The notes under the pieces were generated by a model that saw nothing but the letters and a program-made list of their open reading frames with translations, was not told where the DNA came from and searched no databases. Both the position numbers and the translations under genes were made by a program. This document shows, one piece after another, positions 8,925-17,105 of a DNA stretch of 64,000 nt (its first letter is position 1; each line of letters starts with the position of its first letter). This DNA comes from Arthrobacter crystallopoietes. GTDB lineage: Bacteria > Actinomycetota > Actinomycetes > Actinomycetales > Micrococcaceae. Location: NCBI RefSeq assembly GCF_002849715.1, contig NZ_CP018863.1, positions 4,588,001-4,652,000 of the forward strand, written 5' to 3'.

Positions 8925-9437
8925 TTGCCGTGGATGTCACCCGCTACCGGTGGTTTCTCCATGAACGCATCATATGGTTGCAGCGTCGCCGAGGTTGCTC
9001 TCCGGGAGACGGGGGCGTTAGATGAAGATATGGATCTGGAAGAGTGGGCAGAGGAACTGGCCTATTCACTGGGAAATGGAAGTGGCTCCCCGGGTCTGCT
9101 CACCCTTGCATCTTGCGTGCATGCCCCGGGTCAGGCCAGTGTGATCGCCACGGCCCGCGCAACAGTCACTGCCGCTGGCTGGCCGCTGTACGAATGCACC
9201 GCCTCCGAGTTGAGTGGCCGGAGCTTCCGGCTGCAGGAATCCGGCTACCTGATCCTGCACGGCGTCGACAACCCAACGCCCGTCGAAGTGCCGGTCCTGA
9301 TCGGGGCCTTTCAGCATCTAGTGTCTCGTGGTCTGCCTGTCGGGTTGCTCGTGGCCGGCACGCCGGCAGGGATCCGCGGGCTACGTGCCCATCCCGCGAT
9401 GGGGTTCCTCTCGCGTGCCGAGGCCGTCGAAGCATAG
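8925..9437 (+). CDS. Hypothetical protein, possible AAA ATPase remnant
   Basis: A 170-residue frame; the ATG at 8961 (MNASYG) is an alternative start. The second half (YLILHGVDNPTP, then FQHLVSRGLPVGLLVAGTPAGIRGL) resembles the Walker B-to-sensor part of Orc1/Cdc6-like bacterial AAA ATPases, which have a similar GLPV.L...G.P..... segment. No Walker A motif is visible, so it is either a fragment or a degenerate member. The N-terminus is acidic and unrecognised. It lies between the AbiE remnant and the integration module. Confidence 0.4.
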   Translation: MPWMSPATGGFSMNASYGCSVAEVALRETGALDEDMDLEEWAEELAYSLGNGSGSPGLLTLASCVHAPGQASVIATARATVTAAGWPLYECTASELSGRSFRLQESGYLILHGVDNPTPVEVPVLIGAFQHLVSRGLPVGLLVAGTPAGIRGLRAHPAMGFLSRAEAVEA

Positions 9438-9973
9438 CCGTGGCGCTACTGTCCGCGGTTCATTTCCCCCTGCTCATTTCGTGAACTTTCGATTGAGGAC
9501 GTTGGCAGAGGCCTCCTTTTCCAGGGCGGCTGCCCTTGTCGATGAACACCCCGATCACGGGTGCCTTCGCCAAACGGCGCGGATGAATTTGTCAGCCTGA
9601 TCGGAACCGACTAGGACGGCTCGTGTTTGGCGGTCACCACCTGATGGTTGATCGGCTTGTTCGATTGCTGGTTGGATATGCCGCGTTCACGCACACCCGG
9701 AGGCATCGTTGTAGACGCCGCGGATCAAGCGGTCGAATCGCGTTTTCCGCCTCGGACCCTATGTAGATACTTGAGGCGCATATGGTTCGACGGAGACGAC
9801 GCTGCGCACTCACCCATCCGCGCAAAAGCAGTGGATGGGTTGCAACGATAAAAAACGACAGAAGCGCGCATGAAGCGCATGAAGACCAAGTCCGCGGCAA
9901 CAATGGAGCTTGGGGGAATCGCACGCCTGGCCTTTTCATGGGGACCGCAAAGGGTCTCGGTTCGGCTGGCCAA
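9438..9973. other. Gap before the integration module
   Basis: About 535 bases between the AAA-like remnant and the excisionase gene. Frames on both strands lack family resemblance, and no hairpin or repeat stood out. Confidence 0.35.
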
Positions 9974-10219
9974 TCAGGCTACGCGGCGGCGCTCCTTGCG
10001 GCTGTTGCGCTCGATCCAAGCGTCAACTTCATCCAGGCTGTAGCGAATGCCTCGGCCAACATAAATAGGCCTGGGCCCTTCGTTGGAACCTCGCCACGCC
10101 CGGAGCGTGGATTCCGACACCTTCAGGTAGGCTGCAAGGTCTGCCGTGGTCAGTTTGCCGTCGATGACGGTGATCTGTGTATGTTTCACGCCCGTCTGTA
10201 TGCTGACAGGCTCGTGCAC
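9974..10219 (-). CDS. Excisionase-like HTH protein
   Basis: An 81-residue protein with the winged-helix fold of the HTH_17/excisionase family: LTTADLAAYLKVSESTLRAW (residues 23-42), then RPIYVGRGIRYSLDEVDAWI. These proteins bind attachment-site arms and steer the integrase toward excision. It is divergent from the integrase gene with less than 100 bases between, the usual place for the directionality factor of an integrative element. The tail is basic (RKERRR). Confidence 0.75.
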   Translation of the reverse strand: MHEPVSIQTGVKHTQITVIDGKLTTADLAAYLKVSESTLRAWRGSNEGPRPIYVGRGIRYSLDEVDAWIERNSRKERRRVA

Positions 10220-10315
10220 GGCGGTCGCTGCGCTGTCCAGCGATGCCGATCCGATAGAGTACTGACGACATCAACACCACTTGCATCGCACTTGTTCAGC
10301 AAAGAGGACCCCGAT

Positions 10316-11578
10316 ATGGCGCGCCCTGAGATGCGTCCGAATACGCACGGTAAGATGAGCTTCTCTCCGAGGGAACGCGGAGGCTTCGAAGCTTCCTGGT
10401 ACTACAGAGACGCCCATGGCAATCGCAAAAGGATGAAGGCCTCCGGTCGAACCAAAAGTCGGGCCCGCGAGGAACTCGAGTTCAAGTGGGAAACCCGCGA
10501 TCTTTCCGATGCGGATTCGGAAGTCACCGGATCGACGACCATAGAGGAGTTGGGGCAGCTCTGGCTGAAATCGCTGCGGGGAAGAGCACCGGGGACAATG
10601 GCGGCGTACCGGAACCGAATCCGGATCTCGATTACGCCCTTCATCGGCGACAAGAAGATTCGAGACGTGACTCCGGGTTACATTGAGGCCCACCTCCGAA
10701 GAATTGCCGACGGCAACGACACCAGGACAATCACATACAAGAAGTCAGCTGCCCGCACGATCCCCACCGGCGGATTATCGGCCGAGAGGACGGCGCGCAT
10801 TGTGCTGCACGGTATGTTCGATCACGCAGTGTCGTTCAATGCCCTTCCCTCCGGGATTAACCCCGTCGGAAAGGACAAGCGGCAGGCTGAGCGGAAGGCC
10901 AAGCGCTCCAAGGTCCGCGCCATGACGCGCGCTGAATACTTCGAGCTGGTCCGACGGATTGAGGCCTGGCAGGCTGCCCAGCAGTCGGGTCCGGCCCGTG
11001 GTGTACATCTGCGGCCGGCCATTGATGTAATGCTCGGCACGGGCGTGCGTAGCGGGGAACTGCTCGCCATCCGCTGGGAGGACGTGAGATTGGAAGAGGA
11101 CATTCCGTTCATCCTGGTCTCCGGGACCGTCGCCCAGAACGAGGAAGGCAAATGGCACCGCCAGGACTGGACCAAGGGCGATCGTTTCCAAGTGGCGAAA
11201 ATCCAGCCCATTGCGCTGCCACCGCATGTCGTTGATTTGCTCGAGAAGCGCCGTGCAAACCTGGATGGGCCTGCTGAGGGATTAATCTTTAAGAGCCAAG
11301 TTGGCGGGCTGGTGCTCACATCAAATTTCCGAAGATCCTGGCGGCAAGCACGACAGTACGACAACCGCACCGGCGATGATTTCGCGTGGGTGAAGCCAAA
11401 GTCCCTCCGGAAGTCCACGGCCACGATGATCAAACGCTCATCGGGACTGGAAGCTGCGGCCGAACAGCTAAGGCACTCAAGTAGTGCCGTGACACGTGAA
11501 TACTACGTCGAGGAGGAGCTGGTGATGGTGGACAACCGAGCTGTCTTCGATGACATCTTTGGGCAAGGGGGTAAATAG
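10316..11578 (+). CDS. int: Tyrosine site-specific integrase
   Basis: A 420-residue phage-type integrase. Residues 1-60 are an AP2-like arm-binding N-terminus (FEASWYYRDAHGNRKR). Residues 72-180 are the SAM-like core-binding domain. The catalytic domain shows R245 (GTGVRSGELLAI), box II with R365 (KSLRKSTAT), H387 (LRHSS) and the nucleophile Y396 (TREYY). The first histidine of the usual HxxR is lysine (K362), a substitution seen in some active enzymes. The frame is open upstream, but ATG 10316 is preceded by AGAGGA and gives the standard length. It lies about 170 bases from a tRNA-derived attachment site. Confidence 0.9.
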   Translation: MARPEMRPNTHGKMSFSPRERGGFEASWYYRDAHGNRKRMKASGRTKSRAREELEFKWETRDLSDADSEVTGSTTIEELGQLWLKSLRGRAPGTMAAYRNRIRISITPFIGDKKIRDVTPGYIEAHLRRIADGNDTRTITYKKSAARTIPTGGLSAERTARIVLHGMFDHAVSFNALPSGINPVGKDKRQAERKAKRSKVRAMTRAEYFELVRRIEAWQAAQQSGPARGVHLRPAIDVMLGTGVRSGELLAIRWEDVRLEEDIPFILVSGTVAQNEEGKWHRQDWTKGDRFQVAKIQPIALPPHVVDLLEKRRANLDGPAEGLIFKSQVGGLVLTSNFRRSWRQARQYDNRTGDDFAWVKPKSLRKSTATMIKRSSGLEAAAEQLRHSSSAVTREYYVEEELVMVDNRAVFDDIFGQGGK

Positions 11579-11751
11579 CCCCACAAGAGTCCGCCGGGCT
11601 ATTTACGGGCTATTTATTCTGTATCTCACTAGCGCTCACTAGCGTTCGGACCACCCATAAAGGACTTCTGAAAGGCTGTTTCCACAGTATCGGCGGGAAA
11701 TTCCCGAAAACAAGCGGAAGGCCCTGAGGGCCGACTCCAGAACAATGGGTT

Positions 11752-11779
11752 CCGGGTTCGAGTCCCGGGGGGTGCACCA
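11752..11779 (+). other. tRNA 3' end, likely attachment site (attR)
   Basis: The sequence forms a T arm (stem CCGGG 11752-11756, loop TTCGAGT, stem CCCGG 11764-11768) followed by a 3' acceptor strand GGGGTGC, discriminator A and CCA ending at 11779. The matching 5' acceptor strand GCACCCC is not found upstream, so this is only the 3' end of a tRNA. A terminator follows directly. This is the expected right junction of an element inserted in a tRNA 3' end; the restored tRNA should lie beyond the left edge of the window. Confidence 0.7.
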
Positions 11780-11780
11780 G

Positions 11781-11834
11781 AAAAGAAACCCCGTCTGACC
11801 AAGCTAACTGCTTGGACAGGCGGGGTTTCTTTTT
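11781..11834. terminator. Rho-independent terminator behind the tRNA fragment
   Basis: Arms AAAGAAACCCCGTCTG and CAGGCGGGGTTTCTTT pair over 16 positions with one G-U, and an inner CCAAG/CTTGG stem extends the hairpin. A T-run follows at 11828-11833. It was presumably the terminator of the interrupted tRNA gene. Confidence 0.8.
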
Positions 11835-11946
11835 GCGCCAGAACAGCTTAAGGGCCATTTGCTAGGTACTTATTTTCCGCCGGGGCTGGAATGCCGCCCA
11901 GCAACCAGCCGTCCGGGCGCTGACCAGGGGCAGCGTAATGCAAGAG

Positions 11947-11978
11947 GAAAGCCCTGTTCAACGTAGAGCGGGGCTTTC
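11947..11978. terminator. Stem-loop, possible second terminator
   Basis: GAAAGCCCTGTTC and GAGCGGGGCTTTC form a 13-bp stem with two G-U pairs and a 6-base loop. No T-run follows on the plus strand. The rest of 11579-12123 contains only the attachment site and terminators already listed and no supported gene. Confidence 0.4.
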
Positions 11979-12123
11979 TGCAGGCCGGCGACCAGATATC
12001 ACAGGGCAGGTACGGCTTCCCGGACAAGCCGACATTGCCGCCGAGGGCAGTGATATTGCCGAGAGCGATGGCGGCGACTGCCCGGTCTCATCCCAGCGTC
12101 AGTGCTTGGTTCGGTTTCCGGGG

Positions 12124-12498
12124 CTATCGGTGTATGCGCTCTCGCCAGTCTGTCGGTACCTTTTCTGCCGGTGCTGGTACGGGCTGTTCCAGTGGCCGGG
12201 ACTGAGGATCCGGAAGCCGGGGGCCGCGGAAGAACTTCTTCGTGTTCGTCTCGTAGAACCAGTCCTCCTCCGGTTCATAGGACGTGATGACAGGGTGGCC
12301 GAGGGTGCGGGCGTGGGCACTGGCATGCTGTGAGGGTGATGAGTCGCAGCATCCAATATGGCCGCATTGCGCGCAGCGGCGAAGATGTACCCACCATCCT
12401 GGCTCGGCGCCGCTGAGGCACTCTAGACAACCGGTTCCACTCGGTACGGAGGATAGGCTGATTCCCGGAATGGGGCGGTTATTCGAGCGGTTCTCCAT
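12124..12498 (-). CDS. UBP-type zinc finger protein
   Basis: A 124-residue protein with a ZnF-UBP domain over residues 20-85: CLECL, then CAQCGHIGCCDSS, HASAHARTLGHPV and the typical closing DWFYET. In eukaryotes this fold binds ubiquitin C-termini; in actinobacteria such small stand-alone versions are common and their ligand is unknown. The start at 12498 has GGAGGG at a good distance; an out-of-frame ATG lies between. It is divergent from the flavoprotein gene, with about 85 bases between the starts. The two genes commonly occur together in actinobacteria, so a shared role in redox or stress response is likely but unproven. Confidence 0.8.
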   Translation of the reverse strand: MENRSNNRPIPGISLSSVPSGTGCLECLSGAEPGWWVHLRRCAQCGHIGCCDSSPSQHASAHARTLGHPVITSYEPEEDWFYETNTKKFFRGPRLPDPQSRPLEQPVPAPAEKVPTDWRERIHR

Positions 12499-12582
12499 TT
12501 TCCATCCCTCCGTTTTCTGCGCAGACCATCCCGCGTGTCCTGCTGACGGGGACCATTCTGGCAGAATCCCTGCCGTCTGGGA

Positions 12583-14499
12583 ATGAGAGAAACCGAGGCA
12601 AAACCCGGAGCGCCGACTCAGTTCCCGACGCCGCATGAAGGCCTTCCCGGAGACGACGAGTACCCCTTGTCTCCCATGTCCCTGCGCGAGTATCGTGAGC
12701 GCCACCGAACCTTAACCAGAAAGACTGCGGCCATGGATCAATCGGTTCCGGTCATGCTGCTGGCTACCACAGACCCGACCTCTCGCCGCATTCTGGGAGA
12801 TGAACTGCGGCGACGCTACGGCGCCGACTATGAGGTAGTGGACTGCGTCGACCTCGCCCACGGACGAGCGGTCCTCGAGGGGCTCCGGCGCTGGGGTCGC
12901 CCCGTCGCACTTATCCTCGGGTGCTACGGGCCTGCTGATCGCGGTGGACTCGACTTTCTGCGGCGCGCCTACGGCTATCATCCGGCCGCCAAGCGTGGCG
13001 TTGTCGTGACATGGGGTGACTTCGCCAGCGCCCCCACCGTATTCCGGGCAGTCGCCCAGGGGCACGCCGACTTGGTGATCATACGTCCCGAGCGGTTGCG
13101 TGATGAAGAGTTCCATGGAGCGATTACCGATGCCCTCGATGACTGGCATCTGGCCCAGGGAAGCGGCTTCGAGGCGGTCCGGCTGATCGGTAAGACGGGC
13201 GACTCAAGGACTCACGCATTGCGCGACTCCTTGAGTCGAAACCATATCCCCGTGGGCTTTTACCCGGTCGGGTCAGAGGCGGCAGAGCGGACGCTGGCAA
13301 GTCTAAACCTGCGCGACCCCGCGCTGCCTGTCCTGGTACTGGAATTTACGGCTTCCCCAACTGTCCTCGAGAACCCCAGTGACCTGGAGATCGCTGAAGC
13401 CCTCGGGGTGACACGCCCTCCCCCTGCGGACAAGATCTTCGATGTGGTGGTCGTGGGGGCTGGCCCCTCCGGCCTCGCTACAGCGGTTTACGCAGCCTCC
13501 GAAGGCCTCTCCACCATGGTGGTGGAGAGGGAAGCCGTGGGAGGCCAGGCCGGCACCAGTTCCCTGATCCGCAATTACCCGGGCTTTTCCCGCGGTGTCA
13601 GCGGCGCCCACCTGGCCTACCGCTCATTCCACCAGGCCTGGATTTTCGGCACCGACTTCCTCTTCATGCGGAAGGTGGAGACGCTCGGCGTTGATGGGGC
13701 CCTCCGTACTGTGTCAATTTCCGACGGCACCACCGTGCGGGGCCGCACGGTGGTGGTGGCCACCGGCGTGGACTACCGGCGCCTGGGCATACCGCAGCTT
13801 GAGGAGTTGGTCGGCAGAGGCGTCTTCTACGGGGCCACGGTTTCCGAAGCGCCGTCAATGGCCGGGAAACACGTATGTGTCGTAGGTGGCGGCAACTCGG
13901 CCGGACAAGCGGCCCTGCACCTCGCGAAGTACGCGAAGAAGGTGTCACTGCTGGTGCGTGGACCAACGCTGGCGGTCAGTATGTCTGACTACCTCATCGC
14001 CCAGCTTGAGGCCACCCGGAATGTGGCCATCCGCTATGGCACCGAGGTCGTGGGAGTCCGCGATCTGGAGGGATTCCTTGCGGCGGTCGACGTCGCCGGG
14101 CGCGGGGCTGCAGATGCAGGACCGATCGAGGAGATCGAGGCGGGCGGCCTGTTCGTGCTGATCGGTTCGGTGCCGCGGACCTCCTGGCTGCCCGACACAG
14201 TCCAGCGGGACCCCTCCGGTTTCCTCCGCACGGGCGCCATCCGGGAAGTCAGTGATGCCGAATCCAACGGACCGGGAAAGTTGCCTCTGGCGCTGGAAAC
14301 CAGCATGCCGGGCGTTTTTGCGATCGGCGACGTGCGTGCCGGTTCCATCAAAAGAGTGGCGACCGCCGTCGGTGACGGCGCCACCGTAGTCTCGATGCTC
14401 CACGCCTACCTGGCCGAGCATCCCCTGCCTGCGTCGATGTCGTCGACTGGTGGAGTGGCCGCCCCCGAGGAGTCTCCCGGTGATGTCCGCTTCAGCTGA
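12583..14499 (+). CDS. Three-part flavoprotein: receiver-like, thioredoxin-like and thioredoxin-reductase-like domains
   Basis: A 638-residue protein. Residues 55-190 resemble a response-regulator receiver, residues 195-280 are a thioredoxin/glutaredoxin-like domain (VRLIGKTGDSRTHALRDSL), and residues 286-620 are a thioredoxin-reductase-type FAD/NAD(P)H module with GAGPSG (292-297), GGQAGTSSLIRNYPGF and VVGGGNSAGQ (433-442). The redox-active CATC of true thioredoxin reductases is replaced by GATV (417-420), so the enzyme cannot pass electrons through that disulfide. Similar proteins are annotated as fused response regulator/thioredoxin-disulfide reductase and lie beside UBP zinc-finger genes, as here. 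The natural substrate is not known. Confidence 0.8.
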   Translation: MRETEAKPGAPTQFPTPHEGLPGDDEYPLSPMSLREYRERHRTLTRKTAAMDQSVPVMLLATTDPTSRRILGDELRRRYGADYEVVDCVDLAHGRAVLEGLRRWGRPVALILGCYGPADRGGLDFLRRAYGYHPAAKRGVVVTWGDFASAPTVFRAVAQGHADLVIIRPERLRDEEFHGAITDALDDWHLAQGSGFEAVRLIGKTGDSRTHALRDSLSRNHIPVGFYPVGSEAAERTLASLNLRDPALPVLVLEFTASPTVLENPSDLEIAEALGVTRPPPADKIFDVVVVGAGPSGLATAVYAASEGLSTMVVEREAVGGQAGTSSLIRNYPGFSRGVSGAHLAYRSFHQAWIFGTDFLFMRKVETLGVDGALRTVSISDGTTVRGRTVVVATGVDYRRLGIPQLEELVGRGVFYGATVSEAPSMAGKHVCVVGGGNSAGQAALHLAKYAKKVSLLVRGPTLAVSMSDYLIAQLEATRNVAIRYGTEVVGVRDLEGFLAAVDVAGRGAADAGPIEEIEAGGLFVLIGSVPRTSWLPDTVQRDPSGFLRTGAIREVSDAESNGPGKLPLALETSMPGVFAIGDVRAGSIKRVATAVGDGATVVSMLHAYLAEHPLPASMSSTGGVAAPEESPGDVRFS

Positions 14500-15370
14500 G
14501 GTCACACCCCTGATCCCCCCGATGAGGTGGCTGCTCTACGTCGCGGCATTTCTGGTGTTTCTGGCCGGCCTGGTGCTGTTCGTCTTTCCACTCCGTACCG
14601 ACGAGTGGTTCGCCTGGACGGTCAACCCGCCCATGACCGCCGTCTTCCTCGGGGCTGCATACTGGTCGAGCGCCGGACTGGAGGTCGCCGGAGCCCGTGC
14701 AGCGAACTGGGGTCTGGCGAAGCTGGCAGTCTGGCCTGTATTCGTCTTCACCTCTTTGACCCTCGTGGTAACCCTCATCCACATCGACCGCTTCCACCTG
14801 TCAGCAGACGCTCCGCCGCTAGCCCGGATAGCCACCTGGATGTGGCTGGCCATCTATGCCATGGTGCCCGTGGCCATGCTCATCATCAGCTGGTTGCAGA
14901 CCCGGTCCCGGCGTCCAGGCCCAAAAACCGTAACGGCGGAACGCCCGGCGCTACCGCTTTCGCTCAGGCTACTTCTGATGGGAATCGGCGGAGTGCTGCT
15001 GATATTCGGCACAGCGCTGCTGGTGCTGCCCCTCCCTACCGCGATGCTCTGGCCATGGCCACTGACCGAGCTCACAGCGAGGGCGATCGGTGCGTGGCTG
15101 GTCGGTCTCGGGTGGGCGGCGATGCAAGGCCAGCTGAGTGGAGACGCCCGGGCCGTCCGCTCCGTCGCGCTAACCTCCGTCATCTTCGTACTCCTGCAGT
15201 CAGTTGCCCTGCTGCGGTATGGCGCCGATTTGACATGGCCGAGCGCGCCGGCGATCGGCTTCGTAACCGTCCTACTTGCCATCGGAGTGGCCGGAGGATG
15301 GGCACTGGCATTGTCCCGTTCGCCGGTCGCCCGGACAGCCCGACGGGGTCGTTGTCCGCCTCCATTTTAG
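14483..15370 (+). CDS. Multi-pass membrane protein of unknown function
   Basis: A 295-residue protein with about eight hydrophobic segments, such as WLLYVAAFLVFLAGLVLFVF near the start and FVTVLLAIGVAGGWALAL near the end. The ATG at 14483 overlaps the end of the flavoprotein gene by 17 bases, so the two are translationally coupled and probably form one operon. No catalytic motif was recognised. The C-terminus is short and basic. Confidence 0.65.
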   Translation: MSASAEVTPLIPPMRWLLYVAAFLVFLAGLVLFVFPLRTDEWFAWTVNPPMTAVFLGAAYWSSAGLEVAGARAANWGLAKLAVWPVFVFTSLTLVVTLIHIDRFHLSADAPPLARIATWMWLAIYAMVPVAMLIISWLQTRSRRPGPKTVTAERPALPLSLRLLLMGIGGVLLIFGTALLVLPLPTAMLWPWPLTELTARAIGAWLVGLGWAAMQGQLSGDARAVRSVALTSVIFVLLQSVALLRYGADLTWPSAPAIGFVTVLLAIGVAGGWALALSRSPVARTARRGRCPPPF

Positions 15371-15509
15371 GTCGGAGCGTTGACCGACAACCCACCGGGC
15401 GAATTGTTTTCCCACAGATTACGCTCCGGAAATGAGTAGGCAATATGCACTCGCAAGAATTGAGGCACGGTCAAAGACGACTCCAGCAGCTATCAACCTG
15501 GAGGTGATC

Positions 15510-15758
15510 ATGCAGCACTCAAGAAATCTCACACCTGTCCGGGACGTCTCACTCATCCGCCGCGGAGACTGGATCGAGGCCTACCGCGGCGGTCAGACTT
15601 GCTATCGGGGAGACGTGACAGAAACAGCACCGGGGCTGGGCATCATATGGATTCGCGAGAACGGCAGGCACGGCCGCCGTGCGGTCTCCCTGGACGACTT
15701 CACTGTCCTGAGGTCTCCGCGGCAATCAGCTGGCTTCCAAGGGCAGGACCATCTTTAG
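15510..15758 (+). CDS. Small hypothetical protein
   Basis: An 82-residue protein starting at ATG 15510 behind a strong ribosome binding site (GGAGGTG). The middle (RRGDWIEAYRGGQTCYRGDV, then GIIWIREN) has the alternating pattern of a small beta-barrel, SH3- or KOW-like. It is cytoplasmic, with no signal peptide. No function is assigned. An in-frame ATG at 15432 would give a longer form with a poorer start. Confidence 0.5.
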   Translation: MQHSRNLTPVRDVSLIRRGDWIEAYRGGQTCYRGDVTETAPGLGIIWIRENGRHGRRAVSLDDFTVLRSPRQSAGFQGQDHL

Positions 15759-15949
15759 AAAATCCGGTGCGCCGACGGCCGTGGGGGTGCAGCCGGCGCA
15801 CCGGTGCAACTCGCCCGTCCCGATAGCCGGTTTCCCACGCCGGAACGGATTCGAACTCCACACATTTACCAGCGCCCAAAAACTCAAATCAGTTGTCGCC
15901 GGCCGGGAGGACCTTGATTCCCAGCCTGTACGGCCGCACTGTTAGTGGC

Positions 15950-16717
15950 ATGGCACTGCACAATGAACGGGACCTTGACCAGAAGTCGGCGGAAGCACTT
16001 CGGGATGCACTGAGTGCCTACCGGATCATTGACCTCAGTCGAGAGCTGGCTCAAGGAATCCCGACCATCCCCGCCCATCCGAAGTTTTTCCTGCTGCCGT
16101 TCCCCTCGATGACCGACCCGGCGGAATTCAACCAGCTCGTCATGGGCGACCATTCCGGAACGCACATGGATGCGCCGGCGCATTTCGTGCCCGATCCAAG
16201 CGATAAGCGACGTGTCCACACCCACGAGATCCCGTTGACCGGATTGATGGGCCGTGCGGTCAAACTCAGCTTCGGACCCTACGACCCCGTCAGCTACAAC
16301 ATTGGCCGTGACGAGATCATCGAGTGGGAAACCCAGAACGTTGCCATCGAACGTGATGACATCGTCCTGTTACATACGCAATGGGAGGACCGCTGGTCGT
16401 TCGTTCCCGAAGGGTTTGACTACCTGCGCGGCTGGCCGGGACTCACCGGTGAAGCAGCGAAGTACCTTCGCGACAAAGGGGTAAAGGCCGTTGGCATTGA
16501 CTGCATCAGTATCGACCCGGGGGATAAATCCGGATCCGACCTCCTTGCGCACTACGAGCTGCTCGCCGCAGGGGTGCTCGTAATGGAGAATCTGTGCAAT
16601 CTCGCCGAGGTCCCCGGGATCAGCTATTTCATGGCGTTCCCGCTCCGACTGACCGGAGCCACCGGGTCTCCCATTCGCGCGATCAGCCTAGTCCCAAGCA
16701 CGACCGGTAACCAGTGA
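15950..16717 (+). CDS. Cyclase-family metal-dependent hydrolase (kynurenine formamidase-like)
   Basis: A 255-residue protein of the cyclase/KynB family. The metal-binding signature is present as DHSGTHMDAPAHF (HSGTHxDxPxH), with a second conserved block GIDCISIDPG. Members hydrolyse N-formylkynurenine, cyclic amides or similar substrates, and the sequence alone does not choose. The ATG at 15950 was taken as start; TTG codons at 15893 and 15914 are in frame with poor spacing to GGAGG. It appears to be a single-gene unit. Confidence 0.75.
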   Translation: MALHNERDLDQKSAEALRDALSAYRIIDLSRELAQGIPTIPAHPKFFLLPFPSMTDPAEFNQLVMGDHSGTHMDAPAHFVPDPSDKRRVHTHEIPLTGLMGRAVKLSFGPYDPVSYNIGRDEIIEWETQNVAIERDDIVLLHTQWEDRWSFVPEGFDYLRGWPGLTGEAAKYLRDKGVKAVGIDCISIDPGDKSGSDLLAHYELLAAGVLVMENLCNLAEVPGISYFMAFPLRLTGATGSPIRAISLVPSTTGNQ

Positions 16718-17105
16718 CACGGGATTATTTGTCCCGCCAGGTCCTGCTATCGGCTTGGGAGCATGCCGCGGTTGCTTACTTGCACGGCGCAGGGGTCCGG
16801 CCGCGGGCAGCATACTCGGAGCCGTCCTTACCGGCCCGGACCGGCCCCTTTGGTTCCGGCGCACCCTCGCCGCACTTGTTCAGATAACGGTACAAAGTCG
16901 CTTTCGACCAGCCCTGGGTTTTGGCGGTCAAGGCCGCGTATGTGCCTTCGGCCTTCATCCGGCGCACAGGCGAGCAGCGTTAACGTTCCGCGTATGATGG
17001 GACCAGCTTGTCCGACCGGACCGCAGATTCCGGTAAACCAGCAGGGCTACTCGGTCCCGGCGCCACAGCGAGCGTACCCGCCGGGTGTGGTCGAACTGGC
17101 GGCAG
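16718..17105. other. Gap with a possible recombinase remnant
   Basis: About 390 bases with no full gene. The minus-strand frame 16776-16967 contains MRRMKAEGTYAALTA and SKATLYRYLNKCGEG, which resembles the C-terminal helix-turn-helix of serine resolvases/invertases. It lacks any catalytic domain and is probably a fossil of an old mobile element. Confidence 0.4.

Noticed and set aside
11610..11858. An 82-residue minus-strand frame with PPGLEPGT
   Set aside because: This is the well-known false translation of a tRNA T-arm region.
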